Shown here in pieces: positions 9,201 through 18,132 of a stretch of DNA of 64,000 nucleotides. A model generated the notes under the pieces. That model was given only the letters and a program-made list of their open reading frames with translations. It did not search any database and was not told the origin of the DNA. A program made the position numbers and the translations under genes. Every line of letters starts with the position of its first letter. The stretch's first letter is position 1. Source of the DNA: Acrocarpospora phusangensis (GTDB lineage Bacteria; Actinomycetota; Actinomycetes; Streptosporangiales; Streptosporangiaceae); NCBI RefSeq assembly GCF_016862995.1, contig NZ_BOOA01000010.1, positions 1 to 64,000 of the forward strand. Reading direction: 5' to 3'.

Positions 9201-10087
9201 ATGTCCGAGGAATGCGACGTCCTGCCGGCGAGCATCCAGGCCGGCGACCACGAGGCCGAGCGGTCCCCGCTGGCCGCGATCCTGGCGCCCGCGTCCGTGG
9301 CCGTGATCGGCGCGCCTTCGGGGATCGCCGAGGAACCCGCCACGGAGCGGCCGGACTCGCCGTTTCGCCGGAGGAGCGGGCCGCGCGTGACATCGTCGCG
9401 GCCGAGCTCGCGATCCGGCCCGAAGGCGGCTGGCTCGATCCGCACACCACCGACCGGCTGCTCCACTGCTTCGGGCTGGCCCTCGCCGAGTCGATCGTGG
9501 TCCACGACCCGGACGCCGCAGCCCGAGCCGCGACCGAGGCCGGGCTGCCGGTCGCGCTCAAGGCGACGGGACCACTGCGCAAGACGGACATCCGGGTCGG
9601 ATTGACCACCCCCGGCCAGGTGCGCGACGCCTACCGCGAGATGGCCGAGCGGAGCGGACCGGCGATGACCGGCGGAATCGTGCGGCGCATGGTCGCCGGC
9701 GGCGTCGAAGTCGTCCTCGGCGGCGTGAACTACCCGGCGTTCGGGCCGCTCGTCATGGTCGGCATGGGCGGCGCGACCGCCGACCTGCTCGCCGACCGAA
9801 GCTTCCGCGTCCCGCCGCTCACCCCGTCCACCGCCGCCGAGATGATCGCCGACCTCCGCTGCTCCCCTCTGCTGTACGGCTACCGCAACACCCCCCGAGC
9901 CGACATCACCGCCCTGACCGGCCAGATCGTGAACGTGGGCCGCCTCCTGGACGCCCTCCCCGAGGTAGCGGAACTCGAGCTCGATCCGGTGCTGGCGATC
10001 CCGCACGCGGCCACGACCCTGCACGCCCGCGTCCGCATCGCTCCCGCCGGCCCTCGGCCTTCTCCGTACACCCGCCGCCTGCGGTAG
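9201..10087 (+). pseudogene. Decayed NDP-forming acyl-CoA synthetase / Pat-type protein
   Basis: An ATG at 9201 with a GGAG site starts a frame whose residues 22-40 (SPLAAILAPASVAVIGAP) match the beginning of the CoA-binding domain of acetate-CoA ligase (ADP-forming)-type proteins. Near 9340-9360 the homology jumps to another frame, which encodes only the C-terminal ATP-grasp domain through to the stop at 10087. Several hundred residues are missing between the two parts, and the usual HKT-x-GG loop of the ATP-grasp is shortened to RKTDIRVG. This is a deletion-scarred, frameshifted remnant. Intact relatives often carry a GNAT domain and lie beside universal stress genes, as here. Confidence 0.72.
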
Positions 10088-10095
10088 ATCCGCCC

Positions 10096-10131
10096 GGGTC
10101 AGACGCTGGGTCAGGCGCTGGGTCAGACGCT
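10096..10131. repeat. Three tandem 12-base repeats over the USP stop codon
   Basis: Three adjoining copies of GGGTCAGACGCT (the middle one has a single A-to-G change) occupy 10096-10107, 10108-10119 and 10120-10131. Read on the minus strand, each unit encodes Ser-Val/Ala-stop-Pro in the frame of the universal stress protein gene. The last codons and stop of that gene have therefore been duplicated twice. Confidence 0.85.
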
Positions 10132-11010
10132 GGGCCGTACCACGGCGACCGGGCACGCGGCGTGGTGCAGGATGCCCCGGCTGACCGAGCCGAGCAGGAT
10201 CGAGCTGATGGCGCCGCGGCCGTGGCAGCCGATCACGAGCAGGTCCGCGCCCTGGGAGGCGTCCACCAGGGCCTCGACCGGGTGCCCGCACCGGACGTCG
10301 TCGGTCACCTTGACGTCGGGGTACCGCTCCCGCCACGAGTCGAGCACTCCGGCGATGACCGCGTGCTGGGCGGTGCGGATCTCGTCCATCTCGTAGGTGA
10401 TCTCAGGCGCGTACGCGTGCACGGGCACCTGCCAGGCGTGCACGGCGCGCAGGCCCGCGCCACGTGCTCTGGCCTGCTCGAACGCGTACGCGATGGCGGG
10501 TTCGCAGGCGGACGAGTCGTCGACCCCGACCACGATCTCGCCGGACGGCACCTCCGGCAGGCTCCGGATGACGATCACCGGGCCGGGGGCGTGCCCCGCC
10601 ACGGTCATGCTGACCGAACCCATCACGGCCCCGGCGAAACCGCCCATGCCGCGCGTGCCGACCACCAGCTCGGCCGCGCCCGCCGCCTGCTCGCGCAGCA
10701 TCTCGGCGGGCCTGCCCTCGATCATCTGCGTGGTGATCTCGAGGCCGGGCCTGCGGTCCTCCGCCTCGCGCTTGGCGGTCTCCAGGATGCGGGCGGCGCT
10801 GCGGGCCAGCTGATCGCCCAGCTCGGGGTCGGGGAACTTCGCGATCTGGTACGGATGCCGGTCCAGGACGTGCACGATCCGCAGCGGCGCCGGGATACGG
10901 GCCGCGTCGTCGGCGGCCCACCGCACGGCCGCGAGCGAGGCGGGCGACCCGTCCACCCCTACCACGACATCCCTGGCATCCCTGGCATCTCTGCCGATTG
11001 CCTCTTCCAT
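10123..11010 (-). CDS. Tandem universal stress protein (UspA family)
   Basis: 295 residues with an AAGGAGGAG site just before the ATG. There are two UspA domains, at about 13-150 and 158-293. Each ends with an ATP-binding signature of the G-2x-G-9x-G(S/T) type: VGTRGMGGFAGAVMGSVS in the first domain and IGCHGRGAISSILLGSVS in the second. The domains should therefore bind ATP. Tandem USPs in actinomycetes are typically induced by hypoxia or stationary phase. The gene stands alone and converges on the decayed acyl-CoA synthetase, a frequent neighbour of USP genes. Its stop codon lies in a tandem repeat. Confidence 0.92.
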   Translation of the reverse strand: MEEAIGRDARDARDVVVGVDGSPASLAAVRWAADDAARIPAPLRIVHVLDRHPYQIAKFPDPELGDQLARSAARILETAKREAEDRRPGLEITTQMIEGRPAEMLREQAAGAAELVVGTRGMGGFAGAVMGSVSMTVAGHAPGPVIVIRSLPEVPSGEIVVGVDDSSACEPAIAYAFEQARARGAGLRAVHAWQVPVHAYAPEITYEMDEIRTAQHAVIAGVLDSWRERYPDVKVTDDVRCGHPVEALVDASQGADLLVIGCHGRGAISSILLGSVSRGILHHAACPVAVVRPSV

Positions 11011-11110
11011 GGCTCCTCCTTCGTCCCCTCAATCGCACTGCGCGGCCCGGCGGCGGCCCAGTGCCGAAGGTCCCGCGAGAGCCGGGTCCAACGGCGGTCG
11101 GGAAAAGGAA

Positions 11111-11138
11111 CACCCGCCGGCAGGGCTGCCGGCGGGTG
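11111..11138 (-). terminator. Hairpin terminator after the TerD-domain gene
   Basis: A perfect 12-base stem (CACCCGCCGGCA / TGCCGGCGGGTG) with a 4-base loop lies 90 bases past the stop of the minus-strand gene at 11229. On the minus strand it is followed by the T-rich run TTCCTTTTCC, consistent with intrinsic termination. It also separates that gene from the USP promoter. Confidence 0.7.
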
Positions 11139-11228
11139 AGAAGAGCTCGGAGGAGAGCGGGAGAACTAATATCTTTCCAAAGAGAAGGGAGAAGGAAGCC
11201 CTCCCATGGCCTCGCGGGTCCGACAGTA

Positions 11229-13337
11229 TCAGGCCGGGATCAGTTCGTGCAGGGTGCCGGGCGTGTACGCGCGCGCACCCGCCGGAAGATCCGCCGGGGC
11301 CTCCAGCCCGATGAACGTGGCGTGCCCGTTCGCCGTGGCCTTCGCGCGCATCAGCTCGACCAGGTAGCCGACGCGCAGATAGTCACGCTCCACGATCGAC
11401 CGCACCAGCAGCGACGTCGTCAGCCGGTTGCCTTCGACCTGGTTGTAGAAGGGATCACCCTTCAGATAGAGGTGCAGCCACTTCACCCGCCACGTCCCGT
11501 CGTCGCCCCGGAGGAAGACGAGCGGCAGGGCGACCTGGCCGGACCCGCGCAGATCCGACTTCATCCGTACGGTCCGGGCCTCGAACGGGCGGCCCTCCTG
11601 CCCGGCGTTCCTGGACATGTAACCGAAGAACGCCTCCGCGGCCTGGTCGAAGGATTCCCCGGTGTAGATGTTGACCTGCGGAATGATGATCGCCTGGTCG
11701 GCGTCGGCCAGCCGGATGTCGATGAACTCCGACGCGCCGTCGGCCGCTTCGGTGAGGTCGCCCGAGTACGTCGCGAAGTCGTTGCCGTAGTTCGTCCACG
11801 AGATGTGCGTCGGGTCGTCGTAGGAGGGGTCGAGCATGAGCGCTGACAGGTCGTAGTCGGTGCGCCGCGCGGCCTGCCGCCAGTGGACGAAGAACCGGAG
11901 CAGTTCCCCGTCCACCTTCGACAGGGAGCCCCGGGGCAGCATGCCGAGTCCGGGCACGACGGCCTTGCCCGACAGCGGCAGGGCCACGTCGAGCACGTCG
12001 GGGTCGACGACGAGGTCGCCGGGGTCCGGGAGGCGGCGGGCGATCTCCGCGTCGAGGAGGGCGAGCATCCTGGACGCCACGTCCTCGTCCAGCGGGGTGC
12101 GGGATTCGGGGGCGGCCCACGCCCTGCCGTACCGGTTGAGGAAGACGCGATCGGTGGCGGAGGCGGCGAGGCGGTTCTGCAGGTGCTCGCGCAGGGACAG
12201 CAGCACGCGGCCCGAGGCCCGTTCGGCGGCCCGCTCCGCCGCGTCCACCACGGCCGACGCGGACGACCCGGTGCGCAGCAGGTGGTCGACGCGGCGCAGC
12301 AGCGCGCCGGGCGTCTGCTCCAGCAACTCGACGGCGTCCGCGGTACGCCCGGCCGACAGGGCGGCCTCCACCCGGCTGTCGAAGCTCGCCGCCCGGCGTT
12401 CGCCCCTGGCCACCTCGAAGACCTGCGCGGCCCGGGGGAACTGCGGGAACTCGTGAGGATGCAGGCGTTCGCCCAGCCGCTTCCACTGCTCCCGACGGCG
12501 GGGCACGTCGCCGAGTTTGGCCGGGGGCAGGCCGTCCAGCGCGGCCAGCAGGGCGCGGCGCTCGGACCGGCGGAAGGAGCGGAATCGGGTGGCCGTGGCG
12601 AGCGTGACGTCACCGCCGGCGACCCGGAGCACGTCGGTCACCGTGTCGACGAGCAGCGGAAGACCCTTGGCCAGGCGCACCTGGTTGATGACGGCGCGGT
12701 TCTCCCGTACGGGGATGCGCTCCGGCTCGTCGGCGCAGAACGACGCCAGCAGACCCAGCGCTTCCAGGTCCTCGGCCGCGAGCGGCACCTCGGAACCGGC
12801 CAGCGACAGGTACAGGTCCCGCGCCTCCGACTCCAGGCTCTCCCCCGCCTCCAGCACGGTCACCCGGTCGGCGGCGAGCGGGATCAGCTCCGCGTGGGCG
12901 GCCAGCAGGTCGGCGTAGGTGTGCTGGTAGCGGCCGTACCCGGGCAGGCTCAGCAGGTTCAGCGTCGCCGGCTGGACGCGCGCGGCGGCGACCGGGTCCA
13001 GCAGGGCCTCCACCAGCAGGCCGACCCAGAACTCCATGGTGTCCGGCACGTTCGCGGGAAAGTCGATGAAGTACGCGTTGTGCTGCACGTGGTCACCGGC
13101 CATCCGGCGAACCGACGCCAGGACCTGGACCCCGAGATCGACCACCGTCTCCCCGGGCAGCGCGGCCAGCCGGTCGAGCAGGGTCGCGGAGCACTTGAAC
13201 CCCACACTCAACAGCGCGGCGTCCAACTGCCGCGCGGCGACCTCACCCCAGCCCGGTACGGTCTCCGCCGCGTCGGTCTCGGCGTTGAGAGGCACCCGTA
13301 AGCGCCTGGCGATGACAAGATCCACCAGAGTGTCCAC
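11229..13337 (-). CDS. TerD-domain-containing protein related to the SCO0854/MXAN_6230 family
   Basis: 702 residues from a GTG start preceded by AAGGTG. The C-terminal 200 residues have TerD-like beta-sandwich features: VVPGLGMLPRGS, a DYDLSALMLDPSY segment, a SEFIDIRL strand and the QVNIYTGESFDQ strand. The first 500 residues are mainly helical and resemble, from memory, the SCO0854/MXAN_6230 family (SLPGYGRYQHTYADLL, IPVRENRAV, DTVTDVLR, PWKRLGERLHPHE-like segments). The RING or Cys-rich part described for some members is not visible, since only isolated Cys residues occur. Function is unknown; TerD domains are linked to calcium binding and to tellurite, phage and stress resistance. It lies 60 bases downstream of an XRE regulator on the same strand. 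Confidence 0.7.
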   Translation of the reverse strand: MDTLVDLVIARRLRVPLNAETDAAETVPGWGEVAARQLDAALLSVGFKCSATLLDRLAALPGETVVDLGVQVLASVRRMAGDHVQHNAYFIDFPANVPDTMEFWVGLLVEALLDPVAAARVQPATLNLLSLPGYGRYQHTYADLLAAHAELIPLAADRVTVLEAGESLESEARDLYLSLAGSEVPLAAEDLEALGLLASFCADEPERIPVRENRAVINQVRLAKGLPLLVDTVTDVLRVAGGDVTLATATRFRSFRRSERRALLAALDGLPPAKLGDVPRRREQWKRLGERLHPHEFPQFPRAAQVFEVARGERRAASFDSRVEAALSAGRTADAVELLEQTPGALLRRVDHLLRTGSSASAVVDAAERAAERASGRVLLSLREHLQNRLAASATDRVFLNRYGRAWAAPESRTPLDEDVASRMLALLDAEIARRLPDPGDLVVDPDVLDVALPLSGKAVVPGLGMLPRGSLSKVDGELLRFFVHWRQAARRTDYDLSALMLDPSYDDPTHISWTNYGNDFATYSGDLTEAADGASEFIDIRLADADQAIIIPQVNIYTGESFDQAAEAFFGYMSRNAGQEGRPFEARTVRMKSDLRGSGQVALPLVFLRGDDGTWRVKWLHLYLKGDPFYNQVEGNRLTTSLLVRSIVERDYLRVGYLVELMRAKATANGHATFIGLEAPADLPAGARAYTPGTLHELIPA

Positions 13338-13397
13338 GGACGCACCTTATAAGCGGACCACTGCCGCGACAGCCGAATAAGCACCCAACAGTCCCTC

Positions 13398-14054
13398 TTA
13401 CTCGGCCGGGCCGGGCCTCGGTGCCGCGCGGACATGCGCGCGTTCGCCTTGTTTCCCGATGAGACTCAGGAACTCGACAGGACCGGCACTGGTGGCCCCG
13501 AACCAGTGCGGGGTCCGCGTGTCGAACTCCACGGCCTCCCCCGGCTTGAGGATGAGGTCGTGTTCCCCGAGTACGAGGCGGAGGGTTCCGTTGAGAACGT
13601 AGGCCCAGTCGTAACCCTCGTGGGTACGCAGGTCGGGTTCGGCGTCGTCGCGTCCGGCCGGGAGGACGAACTTGTAGGCCTGGATTCCTCCCGGTCTGCG
13701 GGTAAGCGGCAGGACGACCATGCCGTCACCGCAGGGGATGGGACGCAGGTTGACGCGGGGGTCGCCGGTCGGGGGCGCGTCGACGAGCTCGTCGAGTGTG
13801 ACCCCGTAGGCGCGGGCGAGTGGCAGCAGCTGTTCGAGCGTGGGACGTCGCAGGCCCGCCTCCAGCCGGGACAGGGTGCTGGTGGAGATGCCGGTCTCCT
13901 CCGCGAGGTCGGCGAGCGTGACGTCCCGATGCAACCGAAGGCGCTTCAACCTCGGCCCGACGGCGTCAAGAGTGCGGTCGATGGCTTCATCCACCCTCCT
14001 GATTTTGCCATTCGGCAACAAGGTTTGCACATCCGCCTGATCTGTAAGCACCAT
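13398..14054 (-). CDS. XRE-family regulator with C-terminal cupin
   Basis: 218 residues if started at ATG 14054. The helix-turn-helix is at about 35-90 (LADLAEETGISTSTLSRLE) and the cupin sensor at about 130-200 (EGYDWAYVLNGTLRLVLGE, LKPGEAVEFDTRTPHWF). The start is uncertain: a GTG at 13994 directly follows AGGAGG but with no spacing, while the ATG at 14054 has no clear ribosome site. The gene is divergent from a methyltransferase 62 bases away, which it may control, and lies upstream of the TerD-domain gene on the same strand. The ligand is unknown. Confidence 0.82.
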   Translation of the reverse strand: MVLTDQADVQTLLPNGKIRRVDEAIDRTLDAVGPRLKRLRLHRDVTLADLAEETGISTSTLSRLEAGLRRPTLEQLLPLARAYGVTLDELVDAPPTGDPRVNLRPIPCGDGMVVLPLTRRPGGIQAYKFVLPAGRDDAEPDLRTHEGYDWAYVLNGTLRLVLGEHDLILKPGEAVEFDTRTPHWFGATSAGPVEFLSLIGKQGERAHVRAAPRPGPAE

Positions 14055-14115
14055 GTTCAGCGCGTGGTGGTCACCAGCCGCATCGCGCAACGTCTCATAA
14101 CGAGGAGGACGACCT

Positions 14116-14742
14116 GTGACGCACGGATTCGACAAGGACTTCTGGGAGCGGCACTGGCAGCAGGCGCAATCGGGGAGCCCTGGATCCATGGGCGGCAACC
14201 CGCCCAATCCGTACCTCGCGCGTGAGACCAGCGGTCTGGCACCGGGCACGGCACTGGACGCGGGATGCGGCGGCGGCGCCGAGGCGATCTGGCTCGCCTC
14301 CCACGGCTGGCACGTCACCGCAGCCGACATCTCGTCCGAGGCCCTTGCCCGCGCCGCCGAACGCGCGGCGGCGAACGGCAACCCTGAGCACTTGCAGTGG
14401 ATTGAGGCAGATCTGAGCGTCTGGAACCCGGGCACGCAGTTCGACCTGGTCATGACCCACTACGCCCACCCGGCAATGCCCCAACTGGACTTCTACGACC
14501 GCATCGCCGCCTGGGTCGCTCCCGGCGGCACACTCCTCATCGTCGGCCACCTGCACACCCCCGGATCCACCGGACACGACCACCACCCTCCCGCCGAAGC
14601 ATCGGCCACCCCCGCGACCATCACCGCACGCCTGAACGGCCCGGAGTGGGAAATCATCACCGCCGAGGAGCACCTCCGTACACTCACCGACCGAGCGATC
14701 CCCCTCCACGACGTCGTCGTACGCGCCACCCGCCGCCGGTAG
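14116..14742 (+). CDS. Class I SAM-dependent methyltransferase (TehB-like)
   Basis: 208 residues from a GTG start with GGAGG seven bases upstream. Motif I, ALDAGCGGGAEAIWLA, is at about 43-58, the acidic loop follows as VTAADIS, and FDLVMTHYAHPAMP is the motif II region. The size and the HWQQAQSGSP N-terminus are typical of small Rossmann methyltransferases grouped with TehB and thiol or tellurite methyltransferases. The acceptor is not known. It is divergent from the XRE-cupin regulator. With the TerD-domain protein two genes away, this could be a chalcogen-oxyanion or stress module, but that is inference only. Confidence 0.78.
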   Translation: MTHGFDKDFWERHWQQAQSGSPGSMGGNPPNPYLARETSGLAPGTALDAGCGGGAEAIWLASHGWHVTAADISSEALARAAERAAANGNPEHLQWIEADLSVWNPGTQFDLVMTHYAHPAMPQLDFYDRIAAWVAPGGTLLIVGHLHTPGSTGHDHHPPAEASATPATITARLNGPEWEIITAEEHLRTLTDRAIPLHDVVVRATRRR

Positions 14743-14753
14743 TCACGGCGCCT

Positions 14754-14774
14754 GCGTGCCACGTGATGGCACGC
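14754..14774 (+). terminator. Hairpin after the methyltransferase gene
   Basis: An 8-base perfect stem (GCGTGCCA / TGGCACGC) with a 5-base loop begins 12 bases after the methyltransferase stop. There is no strong T-run, so it is either an intrinsic-like terminator or a 3'-end stabiliser. A second, smaller inverted repeat (AGAGTG-TCAC-CACTCT, 14789-14804) lies just before the next gene. Confidence 0.5.
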
Positions 14775-14828
14775 CGTGGAACGCCTGGAGAGTGTCACCA
14801 CTCTGTCTCCAGACCAAAGGACACGAGC

Positions 14829-15323
14829 GTGTACGTTCCTCGGATCATCACCGGCGTGCTGGCCGGCGTGGCCCTGGCCGCCTCGGGTGCTGTCTCCACC
14901 CCTGCCGTCGCTCTCGCCCCTGCCTCCCCCGTGTACGCCAAGCAGGAGCCCAGCTTCTTGCTCGATGTCGAGATGGGCCCCGCTTGGTCGGCGGGCCGTC
15001 GCGCCAAGACCAGCGGCCACCTCGTATTCAGCCGCGAGAAGGAAGGCTCTCCTCTGGTTCTCCGCTTCAGCGGAAAGCTCTGGGACCGTGACCCGGGCAG
15101 GCGGTGCGCCTACTTCCAGAGCAAGGTCAAGTTCTCGGGGGTGTGGCAATCCACCAAGTCCTCCAGGAAATGCGGGGGCACCAGCCCGAAAAAGATCGCC
15201 TTTCAGCTGGACAGCGGATCCCGGACCTTAGAGGCGTTCACCATTCGAGCCTGCCAGATCGGCAAGAAGGCCACCCGCCCAACCAAGTGCGGCCCCTGGA
15301 GCGACGAGTTCTCCGGAACCTGA
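14829..15323 (+). CDS. Small secreted hypothetical protein
   Basis: 164 residues from a GTG at 14829 with AAAGGA six bases upstream. Residues 1-28 form a signal peptide (positive MYVPR start, Ala-rich core, PAVALA cleavage region). The mature part is Lys/Arg/Ser-rich with four Cys residues, likely two disulphides. No family is recognised. It is predicted to be extracellular, and the gene stands alone between two hairpins and an unrelated hypothetical gene. Confidence 0.72.
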   Translation: MYVPRIITGVLAGVALAASGAVSTPAVALAPASPVYAKQEPSFLLDVEMGPAWSAGRRAKTSGHLVFSREKEGSPLVLRFSGKLWDRDPGRRCAYFQSKVKFSGVWQSTKSSRKCGGTSPKKIAFQLDSGSRTLEAFTIRACQIGKKATRPTKCGPWSDEFSGT

Positions 15324-15460
15324 CCGCCGCAGGTTCTATGCCGGGACTGGCGTGCACCCATCTCCGCAGACCAGGTCATACGTCTAATGCCGCTGTCGGG
15401 TGAGGAGGAAGTATCGGGCGCACGCGCTCGATCGAAGATGACGCCCGCCGAGCGGCTAGC

Positions 15461-16234
15461 ATGCGTCCGATGATCGAGTTCCGCTTCGCGTTGACACCCC
15501 TGGGCCAGGTTTCCCCGTGGGGGGACGAGGTTCGTCGACTGCACTGGTTCGGGCTGACCGATGGCTGGTACTGGATCGAGTTGGACGGGCATGAGTTGCT
15601 GCGCTACTCACCGGAAACGCTTCAGCGGTATCGAACCGATCAGCTTCCAGCGCAGCGCCCGTATGTCGACTACTACCTGGCTCGCCTCTGGGAAGACATC
15701 ACCGACATGACGCCGACTGTGCTCCAGCCGGTGCCGAAGGATCTCCTGGGTTTCGTGGCCGGCGACCCCGACACCTGGCAGCCGGTGGAAAGCGATACGG
15801 CCTCCATTGCCGCAGGCTGGCACGATGAACACAGATTGGATCTCGGTTACATCCGGCAACCACCCCGCATCAGGGCTTGGCGTACCTCAAGCGATGATCT
15901 CGACACGGTGACGGTGACCTGGCGGCATGACGATGAAGGCAGTATCCGGTTCACGGCCGATCCGACTGGCCGGGTCGTAGTCCCGGCGGAATCGTTCCTC
16001 ACCGCCGTCCGCCGACTCGACCATGACCTCATGATCGCCATGGAGCGGAGAATCAGAGTCCTGGAGCGGACAGGGCCACCGGACGGTGTTCAACTCGACC
16101 TGCGTGCACTGCGAGCCGAGCACCTCGATCGAACGACCTGGCTGGCTCGACGCCTTCAGCGCGAACCGGCGACCGACTGGGCAGCCGTACGCGCCGGCGC
16201 GGCAGAGCTACTCGGGGTCTGTAGCGGCTCATAG
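15461..16234 (+). CDS. DUF5984-like hypothetical protein
   Basis: 257 residues, with an alternative ATG at 15470 (MIEFRFAL). The N-terminus (IEFRFALTPLGQVSPWG, LHWFGLTDGWYWIELDGHELLRYS) resembles, from memory, the DUF5984 family of actinomycetes, which has no assigned function. It has no signal peptide or membrane helix, so it is probably cytosolic. A mixed alpha/beta composition rich in Trp near the N-terminus is visible. There is no operon partner. Neither start has a strong ribosome site. Confidence 0.68.
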   Translation: MRPMIEFRFALTPLGQVSPWGDEVRRLHWFGLTDGWYWIELDGHELLRYSPETLQRYRTDQLPAQRPYVDYYLARLWEDITDMTPTVLQPVPKDLLGFVAGDPDTWQPVESDTASIAAGWHDEHRLDLGYIRQPPRIRAWRTSSDDLDTVTVTWRHDDEGSIRFTADPTGRVVVPAESFLTAVRRLDHDLMIAMERRIRVLERTGPPDGVQLDLRALRAEHLDRTTWLARRLQREPATDWAAVRAGAAELLGVCSGS

Positions 16235-16395
16235 GGCGTTCGTGTGCGGGACGAGGAGCCGGTCGCGTCTGGCCCATCGATGAGTCGACGGATGGTTTTC
16301 GCCGTCCAGCAGCGGTTTCCTTCAAGGGGATGAATCACCTTTGTCTTGTTCGGGGAGGGACACCGCCGACGGATGCCGGGAGACCCTTCTTGCTC

Positions 16396-17247
16396 TCATC
16401 CGGGGCTGTCAGGAGCTTCCCCGGAGCAGTACGGTGCCGCCGAGCGGCTCACCTGTCCGCTCATGTCGACGATGCGTGCCGGACCCGGCCCGGCCTCGGT
16501 CGCGCCAATGCGTAGCACGAGATCTTCGTCCAGTTCACCGTTGGGATAACGCACCCAGTGGCGGCCCATGGGATCGGTGATTCTCAGCCGTACGCCGTTG
16601 GGGTAGGCCCTCGCCGACCCCAGCACCTGCCCGCTCTGGTCGGTCACCAGGACGCCGCGACCCAGGACGTCCAAACCGCGGGGCATCGTGAAGCGGCTGA
16701 CGCTACACGGCGGCAGCGCGCCCAGGTCCAGGACCGGCAGCCGCCAACGCTGACGTGGGGAGGGGTTGCGATCTGCGGGCGACGCGGGCGGCCGCAGACG
16801 CAGCGCAGAGGACGACTCTGTGACCAGCAGGTCCGGCAGGACGCCCGTCTCCGGCACCTCCAGGGAAGCCAGAATCGGCTCGTAGCCGCTGTTTTGCACC
16901 ACGATCACCTGACGGTCCGCCCCCGGCTCCTCGCCCCACCAGGTGACCTTGGCCGCGAACGCCGCCCGTCTGCGGTCGAGGTCTTCGTCCCGCTGCTGCC
17001 GTTGAAGGAGGAAGGTCAGCACGGATATGGCCAGCGCGGCGAGCGCGGCCAGCCCTGCCGCGACCGTGCCGATCATGGTCCACAGCGGGACCGCCCGCCG
17101 CGAACCCGAACGCGGGGCAGTGACGGGCTGGATCGGTGGGACCCGGGCCGGATCGCGCCGGAACAAGCGCGCGGCCACCGCTACGACCACGACAGCGACC
17201 GCGATGATTCGGGAGAGCCGCATGGGCAGAGCGTACGTTCCGGGCAC
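16396..17247 (-). CDS. Membrane-anchored hypothetical protein
   Basis: 283 residues from GTG 17247; an ATG at 17223 (MRLSRIIAV) is an equally likely start. Two hydrophobic helices, at about 14-28 and 58-80, are followed by a short Arg/Asp-rich coiled segment (QRQQRDEDLDRRR) and a cytosolic or extracytoplasmic beta-rich domain. I recognise no family. The long tail contains an Ig-like pattern but no catalytic motif. It is divergent from the Clp-N-like gene at 17511. Confidence 0.62.
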   Translation of the reverse strand: MPGTYALPMRLSRIIAVAVVVVAVAARLFRRDPARVPPIQPVTAPRSGSRRAVPLWTMIGTVAAGLAALAALAISVLTFLLQRQQRDEDLDRRRAAFAAKVTWWGEEPGADRQVIVVQNSGYEPILASLEVPETGVLPDLLVTESSSALRLRPPASPADRNPSPRQRWRLPVLDLGALPPCSVSRFTMPRGLDVLGRGVLVTDQSGQVLGSARAYPNGVRLRITDPMGRHWVRYPNGELDEDLVLRIGATEAGPGPARIVDMSGQVSRSAAPYCSGEAPDSPG

Positions 17248-17510
17248 CCTTCTCGGCTGCGGAAGATAACCGGGGAGTTCAGGTCACGTTGTGACTTGCC
17301 CGAGCTATCACTCGCCGCCCGGGAGCCATCAGACGCCCGTTCAGTATCCGGAACAGTTTTCGATGGCTGATCCTCGGACGATCCCGCTCGTCGGTGGTAG
17401 CAGGCGTTCAGACGCTGACGGAAAGAGACTGGCTTGGCGGGAGTCCGGACGCGCGGATGGCGAGTTAGCGTCGAGAGGACGACCCTCCGGGCGATTCTCG
17501 TGGAGCAGAG
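17248..17510. other. Intergenic region, divergent promoters
   Basis: 263 bases between divergent genes. The only structure seen is a short palindrome GTCAC-GTT-GTGAC at 17283-17295. No gene was found here. Confidence 0.4.
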
Positions 17511-18116
17511 ATGAAACTCATCGATATCGCGAGGGCATACGCCGAAGCCGACAACCGGGATGTCCAGGCGACGACGATTCACCTGCACCATTACCTTCTG
17601 GCCTGCATGGCCGTGGATACGCGCGCCCGGCGGATGCTGACGGAAAGCGGGTTCACGGTGCGTGAACTCCGCGTGCCGGAACCGCCTGGCAGCGGCAGCT
17701 ATCGGCTTGCGCCGGACCTCAACCACGCCATCGGCTGGGCCAGGGGCATGCGAGCCGGCCTGGGAGGCGAGGCCGACTGGAGCTTGTGCTTCCTGGTGGG
17801 CGGTCTGGCCGGGGACGGCACCGTGGACAGATGGTTGCGCCACCGGGGCGTGGATTTGGACGCCCTGTCCCGACGACTGTCCGAGGAGTTCGGTACGGCG
17901 GCCTCGGTATGCGGCACACGACCCCGATACTCCCTGGATCCCCCCATCCGTCTTCCGAAGCCGCAGGCCGAAGCCCTCATGCGCGACCTGCACTCCCGCG
18001 GCCTGAAATTCATGATGAACCACCATGACGACGGCACCATAGTGATCATCCCGGAGGAGGAACGGTCTGCCGATGCGCCGCACGACCTCGGAGCCCGCGA
18101 CCAGCAACCCGGTTGA
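17511..18116 (+). CDS. Clp-N (R-domain)-like protein
   Basis: 201 residues from ATG with GGAG upstream. Two degenerate repeats match the Clp amino-terminal domain: IHLHHYLLACMAVDTRARRML near residues 22-42 and a second WSLCFLVGGLAGDGTVDRWL block near 87-106. The AAA+ ATPase modules of ClpC are absent, so it can only bind substrate or adaptor. The tail (about 145-200) is unrelated and acidic. Stand-alone Clp-N proteins are common in actinomycetes and mostly uncharacterised. A second one is encoded at 26106. Confidence 0.66.
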   Translation: MKLIDIARAYAEADNRDVQATTIHLHHYLLACMAVDTRARRMLTESGFTVRELRVPEPPGSGSYRLAPDLNHAIGWARGMRAGLGGEADWSLCFLVGGLAGDGTVDRWLRHRGVDLDALSRRLSEEFGTAASVCGTRPRYSLDPPIRLPKPQAEALMRDLHSRGLKFMMNHHDDGTIVIIPEEERSADAPHDLGARDQQPG

Positions 18117-18132
18117 CGACAGCGAATCGAAC

